The position numbers were made by a program, and so were the translations under genes. Below, one piece after another: positions 1 to 11,015 of a stretch of 64,000 nucleotides of DNA. The notes beneath the pieces were generated by a model, which had not been told where the DNA came from, ran no database searches, and saw only the letters and a program-made list of their open reading frames with translations. Location: assembly GCA_026988025.1 (NCBI GenBank), contig JALSMB010000054.1:32070-96069 (forward strand). The letters run 5' to 3'. This DNA comes from Candidatus Altimarinota bacterium (GTDB lineage: Bacteria; Patescibacteriota; Gracilibacteria; BD1-5; UBA6164). The stretch's first letter is position 1, and every line of letters starts with the position of its first letter.

Positions 1-206
1 ACTTTTGTTAATTCATCAATTTGAAATTGTGATAAAGTAGGAATAGCATCAACTACCCTCTTTTTTTCCATAGTATTTAAAGAAAGACTAAACTTAAGTA
101 AATCAGAAAAATCTCCAGCATTAAATTCTACTTCATCAGAATGTAGATTAATAAGATTTAAAACGATAGAATCAACTTCTAATTCAGATATTTTGTTTTC
201 TTCCAT
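1..206 (-). CDS. hypothetical protein, C-terminus beyond window edge (MEENKISELEVDSIVLNLINLHSDEVEF...)
   Basis: Open frame from ATG (complement 204-206) running off the left edge; no stop. Confidence 0.6.
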   Translation of the reverse strand, partial: MEENKISELEVDSIVLNLINLHSDEVEFNAGDFSDLLKFSLSLNTMEKKRVVDAIPTLSQFQIDELTK

Positions 207-326
207 AATTAATTTTGAAAATATTAAATTCTAGCTACATTATAATCATATTTCGTATATATCAACATTAATTTTTAAAAAACAAAAATTGTCAATATTT
301 AAAACTAAATGAATTATACTTAAAAT

Positions 327-743
327 TCAAAAAATAAACAACTGAGAATTTTTATACACTATTTTTACTAAAGAATATTGAAAAATTAAATGTAATAAAA
401 AATTAAGTAAAAAGGAAAAAACTATAGATTTATGATATATAGTAAATTTTGAAATAACAACAAAAGAAAATTCATCTATACATAAAATTAGAAATATTAA
501 AATATTATCTGAATTTTTAGTAGAAAACAAATCATTTAAAGAATTAAATGTATATCTAACAATATTAGCTATAATATTAAATAAAACTCCTAATTGACTA
601 CCTATTTCTGAATTATTTGAATTAGTAGAAATATTAAATAATTTTGTAAATATAGATTTAATTTTATTAAATCTAATTAGATTAAAAACAATATCTATAT
701 TTTGAGAATTAAATGAAAACCATAAAAATAATATAGTAGCCAA
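327..743 (-). CDS. putative small membrane protein
   Basis: ORF with hydrophobic stretches downstream of dnaJ on the same strand; only a TTG start, open frame extends further upstream without ATG. Confidence 0.4.
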   Translation of the reverse strand: MATILFLWFSFNSQNIDIVFNLIRFNKIKSIFTKLFNISTNSNNSEIGSQLGVLFNIIANIVRYTFNSLNDLFSTKNSDNILIFLILCIDEFSFVVISKFTIYHKSIVFSFLLNFLLHLIFQYSLVKIVYKNSQLFIF

Positions 744-843
744 AATATTAAAATTTATAAATATAAATAAAATAGATAGGATTCTGAAACTAACTTGAAT
801 TAATGAATCTATTGAAAAAGAACTAGAAATTATCTAGCTCTTT

Positions 844-1554
844 TTAATATCAAATATTTTCTCTAATTCTTTCTAACATACCAATATCAACTTCACTTAT
901 ATTTTTAGGCATTAATGCCTCAACTTTAACTATTAAATTACCTTCTCTACCAGGTTCTTTTTTTCAAAATCATTTAACTCTAAATTTAGCTCAAGGCTTA
1001 GTTGAAGCAGGAATTTTTAATTTTGCCACATTACCATAAACTCATTTAACTTCAATCTTGCATCATAATATCAAATCAAAAATAGGTACTTCATAAGTTT
1101 TTTCAAAATCTAAACTAACTGGTTCTTTCTTTTTAGATTGCTGTCTAGTATTTTGTTGTCATCAAAATCACTGACTAGAATATCATCACGATGCTCAACC
1201 TCAAAATAAGTCTTCCATATTAAAAGTAGCACCTCATGATTGAGATTGTCCTCAAAATATATCCTCAAATCATCAAAATCACTGACTAGAATATCATCAC
1301 GATGCTCAACCTCAGAATGGATTTCATCACCCTGCTCATCAAGTCGAGCCAAACATATCATACTGTTTTCTCTTCTTAGTATCACCTAATGTATCATAAG
1401 CATTACTTATTTCTTTAAATTTTTTCTCAGCTTCTTTATCACCAGCATTTCTATCAGGATGATATTTCATTGCTTTTTTTCTATATGCTTTTTTTATCTC
1501 ATCATCAGATGCATTTTTACTAATTCAAAGAGTTTCGTATAAATTACTTGACAT
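844..1554 (-). CDS. dnaJ: DnaJ-like chaperone (J domain, G/F-rich region, one C-terminal substrate-binding region, no zinc finger)
   Basis: [58 protein letters not shown]..., then FGGGASGGYSSQGFGGFEDIFGG with most Gly encoded by TGA. Confidence 0.93.
1160..1314. repeat. 44-bp perfect direct repeat (1160-1203 and 1271-1314) within dnaJ G/F region
   Basis: catcaaaatcactgactagaatatcatcacgatgctcaacctca present twice. Confidence 0.95.
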
Positions 1555-1608
1555 GTTATATATTTTAATTATAAATACTTTAATATTAATTTTTAATTCA
1601 CATTTATT

Positions 1609-2049
1609 ATGAAAAAAATTATTACATACATTATAACTCTAACTATTATTTTTTCAAGCCTATCTAATACTTTTGCTGAAGAATGATATATTGAAAAACT
1701 TTTTAATTTAAATTATGAAGTTGAAGATCTTAGTTTAAATTTTTCTGAAATAAATTATATACATTTTAATCAAGAAAAATATAATAGAATTTATAGAGAA
1801 CTAAAAGTAGTTGATTCATTATTAAAAAAATGATTTATTAAAAATTATAAAAATTGAACTTATGATTATTATAAAATTAATTGAATAGTTAAAAATTATA
1901 ATAATTTCATATATTACACAAATGAATTTTTATTCTATCAAAAACTTAAAGAACAACAAAATAATTATTCAGAAATTAATTCAGCTATAATTACAAGTTC
2001 TATAAATATGAGAAGTAGCTATACAAGATTAAAAAATATAATTAAATAA
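1609..2049 (+). CDS. secreted hypothetical protein with signal peptide
   Basis: MKKIITYIITLTIIFSSLSNTFAEEGYIEKLFNL...; code-25 ORF, followed by terminator. Confidence 0.8.
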
Positions 2050-2054
2050 TTATA

Positions 2055-2083
2055 AAAACCTCTATTTTTAGAGGTTTTTTTTG
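2055..2083 (+). terminator. intrinsic terminator
   Basis: aaaacctctatttttagaggttttttttg hairpin plus T tract. Confidence 0.8.
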
Positions 2084-2143
2084 CTTTATAAAATAATAAG
2101 TGTTAAAATTAATTAGTAATAATATTTATTAATAAGTAATAAA

Positions 2144-3553
2144 ATGAAAATAGTATTAAATATAAATGATGCATATATAAATAGTATAAAATATATATTA
2201 TTTTGATTAGCATTTTTATTATGAATATCATATGTTTATTTCATAGAATGAGGGCAAATTGAATCCCCAACTGATAAACTATATTTATTAATAGCTTCAG
2301 TATTTTGAATATATATGGCTGTTAATTTATGAGCAAATGATGTAGCAAATAATATGTGACCTGCTGTATGAAGTAAGGCATTAACATTAACATGAGCAAT
2401 AATGGTAGCAGCAATCATGGAAGCTTCCGGTGCTATATTAGCTTGATGAGATGTAGTAGATACAATTAAATCAGGAATAATAAATCAAGATTTAATTATA
2501 GATAACTTTACATCAATATGAATAATGCTCGCAACTTTACTTGGAGCAGCAATATGGATAAATGTCGCAACATATATAAAAGCACCTGTATCAGCAACAC
2601 ATGCTATAATATGAGCATTATTAGGGGCTTGAATTACCGCTCAATGATTTTCAATAGTATATTGGGATAAAGTATGAATGATTGCAATTGCCTGGGTAGT
2701 TGCAATATTAATGTGATGAATAATTTCTGTGTTATTTTTAAAATCAATTCAAAAAAATATTTTAGACCAAGAAGAAAAATGAGAAGCAGCAAAACATTGG
2801 GTTCCAATATACGTATGAATTATGTCTGTTATATTTTCAATATATTTATTATTAAAATGATTCAAACCATTAATAAAAAGTAATGAATTTTTACATAATT
2901 TAATAACTCCAGCCTCTGCAACTTTTGCTTGAATAGTAATTTGAGTATTAGTATATATATTATTAATAGTTCATTATAAAAGACAAAAACACTCATTTTT
3001 TAAAGATAAAAATAAATTTGTAAATAAATTATTTAATTGACCATTAATTTTTGCTGTTGCACTATTATCATTTGCACATGGTTCTAATGATGTTGCAAAT
3101 GCTATATGACCAATTGCTTCAATTTATGATACAATAAAAAATTGAACATTATCAAATTCATGAGTAGAAATCCCAACATGGATAATGTTATTATGAGCAT
3201 TTTCTTTAGCTTGATGATTAGCAGTATTTTGATCAAGATTAATAAAATCAGTTTGAAATGAAATAACAAAATTAAATCAAATAAGAGCTTTTTGTGTTGC
3301 TTTATCAGCTGCAATCACAGTAATTATAGCTTCACAATTAGGACTGCCAGTTAGTTCAACTCAGATAGCAATATGAGCTATATTCTGAATAGGACTATTT
3401 AGAGAACATGAAAAAAGAGCTAATTGAAAAGATAAAGACTATATTGATAAATCAGAAATCAAAAAAATTATTTTATCATGGATAGTAACACTACCAGTAG
3501 CATGAATAATATCTTCTATAACATATTTATATATCATAAATATTATGGGGTAA
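2144..3553 (+). CDS. pit: PiT-family inorganic phosphate transporter
   Basis: Duplicated signature GANDVANNMGPAVGSKALT and HGSNDVANAIGPIAS, LPVSSTQIAIG; code 25. Confidence 0.93.
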
Positions 3554-3634
3554 ATCATATAATATTTTTGACATAAAAATAATCATATGATAATATAAAT
3601 ATATAAACAATTAAATTAATAATAATCTATAAAG

Positions 3635-4495
3635 ATGAAATCTAATTACAATTCTAAATTACAAAAATTTTCTACTTTAAGCTTAACAGAGCTAAATGCA
3701 AAAGCAAGCTATTTAAAAAGAATTGATAAAAAATATTTATTAAATTGATCTCAATTTTCTGAAATATTAAATGAACTTAAGAAAGATTTTCAAGTTTTAG
3801 AAATAAAATGACAAAAAATATTTTCATATGATAATGTATATATGGATACAGCTGATTATAAATTTTATAATCAACATCAAAATAAAGAAAAAAATAGAAC
3901 AAAAATAAGAACAAGATATTATGTAGATTCTAATCTAGCATTCTTTGAATTTAAACAAAAAAAAGAATGAATAACTAGTAAATATAGATATGAATTTCCT
4001 TCTGAAGAACATGGATTTATGACAAGAGGTAAAAAAAGATTCTTTGAATGAGTATGGCAAAGTACTTATAATGGAGAAAAAGCACCTAAAATAACTCCAT
4101 CAATAAAAACAACATACAAAAGAATTACATTAGTGAGTAATGATTCTTCTGAAAGATTAACAATTGATTTTGATATAAAAACATTAGATTTAAGATGAGA
4201 AAATACATCTGAAATAAATTTAAAAAATTTAGTTATAATTGAAAGTAAATCTCTAAATAAAAAATGTAATAGTTGTAAAATAATGTCTAAACACAATATT
4301 AAAAGAGCTAAGTCTTGCAGTAAATATTCACTATGAGTAGTATATTCATGATTAGCTAAAAAATTTGATACTTTTAAAGAAACAATACAACAAATAAAAG
4401 AAATAAGATTTGAAACACTTAAAAATAGAACAAGAAAAACTTCTCTATTTAATAAAAAAGAAATAAATAAAATAAAAAAAGAATTAGTTATATAA
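3635..4495 (+). CDS. VTC-domain (polyphosphate polymerase-like) protein
   Basis: RIDKKYLL...VYMDTADYKFYNQHQNKEKNRTKIRTRYY...FFEFKQKK...RITLVSNDSSERLTIDFDI...VIIESKS. Confidence 0.82.
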
Positions 4496-4514
4496 TAAAT
4501 AACTAATTCTTTTT

Positions 4515-5198
4515 TTATTTTAAAATATATGTTCAATTTTGCATATCAGATAAAACTTCTTTATTTTCAAAAGCTACTACTCTCTTTTTTAATCTATTTA
4601 CAATATTTTCATCGTGAGTGGCCATTATAACAGTTTTTCAATCAGAATTGATATCTAGAAAAATATCCATTATCTCTTTAGCAGTTTCAGGATCTAAATT
4701 TCAAGTAGGCTCATCTCAAATAATTATTTTTGGATCATGAACTAAAGCTCTAGCAATAGCAACTCTTTGTTTTTCTCCTCAACTCAGTTCATATATAAAC
4801 TTTTCTTTTTTAATCAACAATCAAACTTTTTCAAGTGCTTCTGGTACTTTTTTTCTAATTATTTCATCACTATAACCACATACTTCCATTGCAAATGCTA
4901 CATTTTCATATACCTTTTTTGACTCAAGTAATTTATAATCCTGAAATATAACACCTATTCATCTCCTATAATTTAATAATGATTCTTCTGTTAAGCTATG
5001 ATATAATGATAAATTATTATCTAAAATAATATCACCTATAGATGGTTTAAAATCTCAAATAAGTGATCTTATTAAACTAGTTTTTCAACTACCAGAGTAC
5101 CCTATAAAAAAAATAAATTCACCTGGTTTTATTTCCAAATTTATATCTTTCAAGATTATTTTATTTCCAAAAGAAAGTGTTATATTATCAATTTTCAT
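4515..5198 (-). CDS. ftsE: ABC transporter ATPase, FtsE type
   Basis: MKIDNITLSFGNKIILKDINLEIKPGEFIFFIGYSGSGKTSLIRSL...[33 protein letters not shown]; Walker A Gly is TGA. Confidence 0.85.
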
Positions 5199-5256
5199 AT
5201 TATTTTAAATATTTTTAAATTATTATTATAAGTTTAATCTATTTAATATAATATGC

Positions 5257-5288
5257 AAAAAAAAACTAAGTTTTTCACTTAGTTTTTA
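5257..5288 (-). terminator. intrinsic terminator
   Basis: aaaaaactaagtttttcacttagttttt inverted repeat. Confidence 0.7.
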
Positions 5289-7418
5289 TGCTAGATTTTT
5301 TACATCCATTACCATTTCTTTCTCTATATCTTCCATAAATTTTATATATAACTTTGGAGTTATTATCTCTTTACTATATAAATCTTTTACAACTTTTTCT
5401 TCTAATTTTAATAATGATTTATTCACTAACCTAGATTCAATTGCATTAATAGTGGCTTTATGATTAGAAAATATATTAATTCTTTTCTCATCAGCTGATT
5501 TATTAAAACTTGAATAAAGTGATATAACTTCTGCAAATATATTTTTATCAAATCAGAAATCAATATCAGATAGAAGTTTAAGCTCTTTTATAACTTTTCT
5601 AGTAATAATAACTCTTGCTCTATTTCTAATATAGGCATCTAAATCTGTTGATTTATTTTTATAATTTTTAACAAAAAATCTAGTAAAAATATCATAATCA
5701 TTTCATTTTTTTGAAATTTTTCTAAGTTGAGAGTCATCATGTTCAATTCTCTCCATTTGTTTCTCTATTTTTCTAAAAATATATTTAAAATTATGTTCAT
5801 CTATTTCATTATAAAAAAATAAATCTTTCAAATATTGTTTTTCAATTCATAAGGCATGCAAAGAAATAGCTCTTCTTATTAGAGATTTTGCTTCTTCTGG
5901 TTTTCATTTTAATAATTCTTTCATTAAAATAATAGAATCATTTAATCTCTTTGTATATTTTCAAATTAAATCATCATACTCTATTTTTGTAAGATATGCT
6001 TTTTTATATGAACTATTTAGTTTTTCTATTATTTTTAAATTTGCTAATATTTTCCCTTCTTTATGTTCAAACTCTTCTAATTTATGAAGTTTATCAAGAT
6101 CTAATTTTTTCATTATAAAAGAAGTTGTTGGTGCTTTAATTAATAAAGTAAACATTATACTTCATATAGTTAAAATAAGTAGAAAATCTTTTATAGAAAA
6201 ATCATAAGTCCATCAAACTAATTCTTGAAAAGCCATTAATTTATCATATCAAATATCTCCAACTCCTGGTATCATCAAAACCATCATAAGTGCCAATGCT
6301 CATCTAAGACTTCCCCATGATAATAAAATAGACCAACTATTAGGAATATGTTCTTCTAATTTAAATTTATTTATAATAGTTATAGGTATATATACTGAGA
6401 TTATTCTTGCTACAATAACAACTCAAATAGTAACAAATAACGGAAGTAAAAATTTTACGAAATCTAACTCTATACTTGAAAGAATTAGTCACATCAAAAT
6501 GAAAACTATTGAATTTGAAACGAAAGCAAAAAATTCCCAAAATTTTTGCATATGAACTTCTACTCTAGGACTAATTTTATATCTACCATAATTTCAAATT
6601 ACCATTGACGCAATAACTGTAGCAATTACTCATGAAATAGGTAAAAATTCAAAATGTTCACTTATAAGTTCAGCTGATATAAAAGTAATATGAGCTAAAA
6701 GCATAGTAATAACGATTTCAGCTTCTTCATTATTTTTAATATAACCTATTGTTTTTGAAAACAAAAATCATATAGCTCATCAAAATAATATTCAACCAAA
6801 AAGCATAGATAAAAACTTCCAAGATCATTCTATATAAGTAGTTCAAGTAACAACTCAACCCTCTAAAATAACACCTAAAATAACTAAAAATAAAGCAACA
6901 GCTGTTCAATCATTGAAAAGACTTTCTCATTCAAATAAGATAGTAAGCCTTCTAGGAGCTCAAAGAGATTTAAATATTGATAAAACTGCTACAGGATCTG
7001 TAGCTGAAATAAGTGATCAAAATAATAAACAAACTAAAAATGGAATTTCTAAACCTATAAAAGGAAAAATTAAATATAAAACTCCTCAAATAAATCAAGT
7101 AGAAATCAGTAATCAAAAAATTGCTAATGAAGATATTGATTTCCAATTTGATAGCATATGTCTATAATTTATATTATATGCAGCCTCAAAAAGTAAAACA
7201 GGAAGAAATACAAAAAATAATATATCAGGTGTTAACTTAAAATCATCTATAAATGAAAATAATGGGATATTTGAAATAGGTACAAGTATTAGACCAATAA
7301 TAACCAATAATACTGTATAAGGAAAATTCATTTTTTTACTCCAAATATAAGCAAAAGAAGAAATAATTAATAATGCAAGAACAGACATTGTTTGAGATAA
7401 AAAATCTACTTCGTCCAT
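5286..7418 (-). CDS. CPA1-type Na+/H+ antiporter with long cytoplasmic C-terminal region
   Basis: LPVLLFEAAYNINYRHMLSNWKSI...GSLISATDPVAVLSIFKSLGAPRRLTILFEGESLFNDGTAVALF...WGSLRGALAM. Confidence 0.93.
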
Positions 7419-7550
7419 AAAATTTATAATTAAAAATAAGAGGTAAAAAACTAAGCAAAAAAAGCCTAGTTTTTAAATATGAAAAGAGTCTAAAAAAAAA
7501 TAAATATTAATCAAGTTTAAATTAAAAAAATTAGTATAAAACTAATTTTT

Positions 7551-8252
7551 TTAATTTGGATTATTATAAACAAAAGCATTGCTAATCACAGAATAATATT
7601 TTCAAGCTAATTTATCTACTTGAGATAATCAACTAAATATTGTTCATGATCAATATACATATTCATTATCATTTAAGTATGATTTATAATTCTGAGTAGT
7701 TCATACATCTGAAATATCAAATGAAGTAAGTGAACCTGTAGAATTTATTGGAATATTATTATCATTAAGTAAAAGTCATAATTTTTTTCATACAAAAGTT
7801 GGATACCTATATGTATAATCAACTGCTGCATAAGAAGTATTAAAATTACTAGCTAATCTTAAATTATTATCATCTTCTAGAAAAGCCATTAATTGAAAAT
7901 ATTTTCTATTTTTAGTTAAATAATATGTAAAATAAGTTTTATCTAATGGATCATATCCATCTCAAGAATAGTCTATAGTTTCTAATACATTTTTTCATAA
8001 CTCTCATTGATATCATATAATGTTTACTCAACTTTTTATTTCAACATAAGAACCTGGTAAAGGTAATTTACCATGAGTAAGGATTGTATTTAATCATTTT
8101 TCAATAGATTCCAATTGTGAGTGTCTATTTGTATCTCTTACTCATATCAAATATCAAGAATAAGAAATAAATCCAATCGTAGATAATATTGCTAATATAG
8201 TAATAACTACTATTAATTCAACTATAGTAAATCATTTTTTATTTATATACAT
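7551..8252 (-). CDS. type IV prepilin-like protein
   Basis: MYINKKGFTIVELIVVITILAILSTIGF prepilin motif; G of GFT is TGA. Confidence 0.9.
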
Positions 8253-8384
8253 ATTTTTTTATAATAAAATATTTATTTTAAAGATTATATATATTTTATT
8301 GAAATATAAAAATATAATTACTTGACTATATTAATATAAATAGATAATAAATATATATTTATTATCTATTTAATTAAATAAAAA

Positions 8385-9419
8385 ATGAAAAAAATTATTT
8401 TATCTATACTATTTTTTATAATTACTATCAATATTACAAATGCAGATAATGATTGGTATAAACCTAAAATATGAGATAACATATTAATTCAACTTCAATG
8501 AAAAATAAACCCTAATTTATATGTAAATTTATATGATATAGATTTATTTGATACACCTCAAAAAAATATTGATGAAATACATAAACAATGAAAAAGAGTT
8601 ATTTGTTATTTTTCTGCATGAACTTATGAAAATTGGAGAAGTGATAAAAATAAATTTCCAAAAGATATTATATGAAAAAAACTTGAAAATTGGCCATGAG
8701 AAAAATGGTTAGATATATCAAATTTCAAGAAATTTGATAAAATAATGATATCCAGACTAAACTTAGCTGTATTTAAAAAATGTGATTGAGTAGACTTTGA
8801 TAATATTAGTTATTCTAAAAATAGTAAAGCAGAAAAATGATTTAATATAAGTTATAATGATTATATTAAATACAATACTTTTTTAGCAAATCAAGCACAT
8901 AAAAGATGACTATCAGTATGATTAAAAAATAATTTATTACAAATTAAAGACTTAGTAAATATTTTTGATTTTGAAATAAACGAAGAATGCTATACCTATA
9001 ATGAATGTGATTACTTAAAACCTTTCATAAAAAATAATAAAGCTGTATTTTGAATAGAATATGAATTAAAAAAAGAAGATTTCTGCCCAAAAGCAAATAA
9101 TTCTTGATATAGTTTTGTATTAGAAAATTATGATTTAGATTGAAAAAAAACTGATTTTTGTCATAAAACTACACTAAAAAATAATAAAAATTTAGTTATG
9201 TATCAAAAAGATTTAGATATAAAACTAAAAAACAAAGTAAATAAAATTTTAAACGATTTAAAAAATAAACATAGTAAAACTTATAATCAAAAATTATATA
9301 AAAAATTAATTTATAAATTAGAAGAATTAAAAATAAATAATAATAAATTTATAGAAAATACTAGATATAGTTTACTAATAGATTATATAATTATACAAAT
9401 AAAAAATAACTTAGATTAA
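8385..9419 (+). CDS. secreted GH114-like glycoside hydrolase (endo-alpha-1,4-polygalactosaminidase family)
   Basis: Signal peptide; W.P.IGDNILIQLQGKINPN..VNLYDIDLFDTPQKNIDEIHKQGKRVICYFSAGTYENWRSDKNKFP...WPGEKWLDI. Confidence 0.88.
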
Positions 9420-9434
9420 AATCTAAGTTATTTT

Positions 9435-10916
9435 TTATTTACTTTTTGCACAACGAAATCATAAATTCCATTCTTTATTACTTCAATCAGTAGCTGGATC
9501 TAAAGAATATATTCAAGACATAGCTCAATCCCAAGCAGATCATCAACGATGCAAAGTACTAGAAGTAGCTCAATCAGAATTAAAAATTCATCAAATTCAA
9601 GCATTAGGATCAGAATTTATTAATGGTCAAAACTTTACTCTTTCATTTGAATCAATTTGAGAATTATTCCAATAAATATCTCATGTTCATAAATTTATTG
9701 TATCTGTAATTCATTTATCTACATGTTCCCATATTCATCAAGCTAGATCCCAAATATATTCTCACGAAAATAATTTATGTTGTCTTTTTTTATTACAAGC
9801 TTCGTTTCATATTCAAGATTTATAATCATAATAATAATCAACTCATCACTCATAACACCATCTTGAATCTGAACTATCACCACTAAGTCAACTAGTAATA
9901 TATCAATTACCTATTTTTCAAGAAGACCAATTTTCTTGTAAAAATTCTATATCTCTAGCTATAGACATCCATTCTGATTCTCTAATTAAATGAAATCATT
10001 TTCAAAGTGATTCACATGCAAATTTAGCACTTGTTAAATCTATATTAGCAATAGGATACCTTCAAATAGTAGATATTATTTCTTTTGTATCATCATAATC
10101 ATATGTAGCAAAATTATTAAGTGTATCTCAAAAAACTGCCCCAGTTTCATCAGTATATCACATTTCATATTTAGCTACACAAAATCATTTTTGATTAAAT
10201 CATGCATCTCACCATGCTCAAACAAATCATTCTGGACAATATTTTGGAGGTCAATATTTTCATGGATCAGATAATGTTTCCAATTTATTAGACAATAAAG
10301 ATCAACTAAAAACATATTTTCTATTATTCTCAACATTAGATATAAATATATCATTAGCATTATCTAGTGTCAAATCAACAAATGTCGCAGTTTTAATTGC
10401 AGGTACTTCTTGGATAGGTGTATTAAATTCATCAGTTAAAATTCATAATCTACTTCATAGTACTCAGTTATATAATCAAGAATAATCAACAGCAAAAACA
10501 CTACTTCATCATATAAAACTAGTTGATGAATCTTCATTTTCAAGATGAGTTAATAATTGAAAATATTTTCTGTTTTTTGTAAGATAATAAGAGTAATAAG
10601 TATTAGTTTTAGGGTCTTTTCAATTCTCTGAATAAGATATAGTAGCTAATACATCTTTTCAAGCATATCATTGATATCAAATAACTTTTCAATTTACTCT
10701 AACTTCAACATAATCATCAGGCATAGGTAAATTAGATGTAATCATACGTGATTCTAATCATTCAGAAATAGATTGCAATTGAGAAAATCTGCTAGTATCT
10801 CTTACAAATAATAAGTATGAACTAAAAGACATATAAGCAATAGTAGAAAGTATAGCTAATATAGTTATAACAACTATTAACTCTGATATTGTAAATGCTT
10901 TTTTATTATTTAACAT
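9435..10916 (-). CDS. prepilin fused to C-terminal FGE/sulfatase-modifying-factor (C-type lectin fold) domain
   Basis: N-term MLNNKKAFTISELIVVITILAILSTIAYMSFSSYL; C-term STLHRGGSAWDGAMSGIYSLDPATDGSNKEWNLGFRCAKSK. Confidence 0.88.
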
Positions 10917-10968
10917 AAAATTTATATTATAATATAAAATTATTTATATTTATTATAGTAATAAACAA

Positions 10969-10998
10969 AAAAAACTAAAACAATGTTTTAGTTTTTTC
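10969..10998. terminator. intrinsic terminator
   Basis: aaaaaaactaaaacaatgttttagtttttt. Confidence 0.7.
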
Positions 10999-11015
10999 TT
11001 GACTAATCTATTAGA

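Noticed and set aside
1110-1385. ORF-track minus 91-aa protein with [15 protein letters not shown] repeat
   Set aside because: Out-of-frame read of the dnaJ G/F repeat; true frame uses TGA as Gly
2236-3314. Minus ORFs 2236-2418 and 3102-3314
   Set aside because: Antisense to the PiT transporter read through TGA
4066-4536. 156-aa minus ORF
   Set aside because: Antisense to the VTC-domain gene; hydrophobicity arises from complement of Lys/Glu/Asn codons
6913-7167. 84-aa plus ORF
   Set aside because: Antisense to the Na+/H+ antiporter
9435-10916. Complete diversity-generating retroelement
   Set aside because: Only a variable-protein-like C-terminus is seen; no reverse transcriptase or template repeat found in the window
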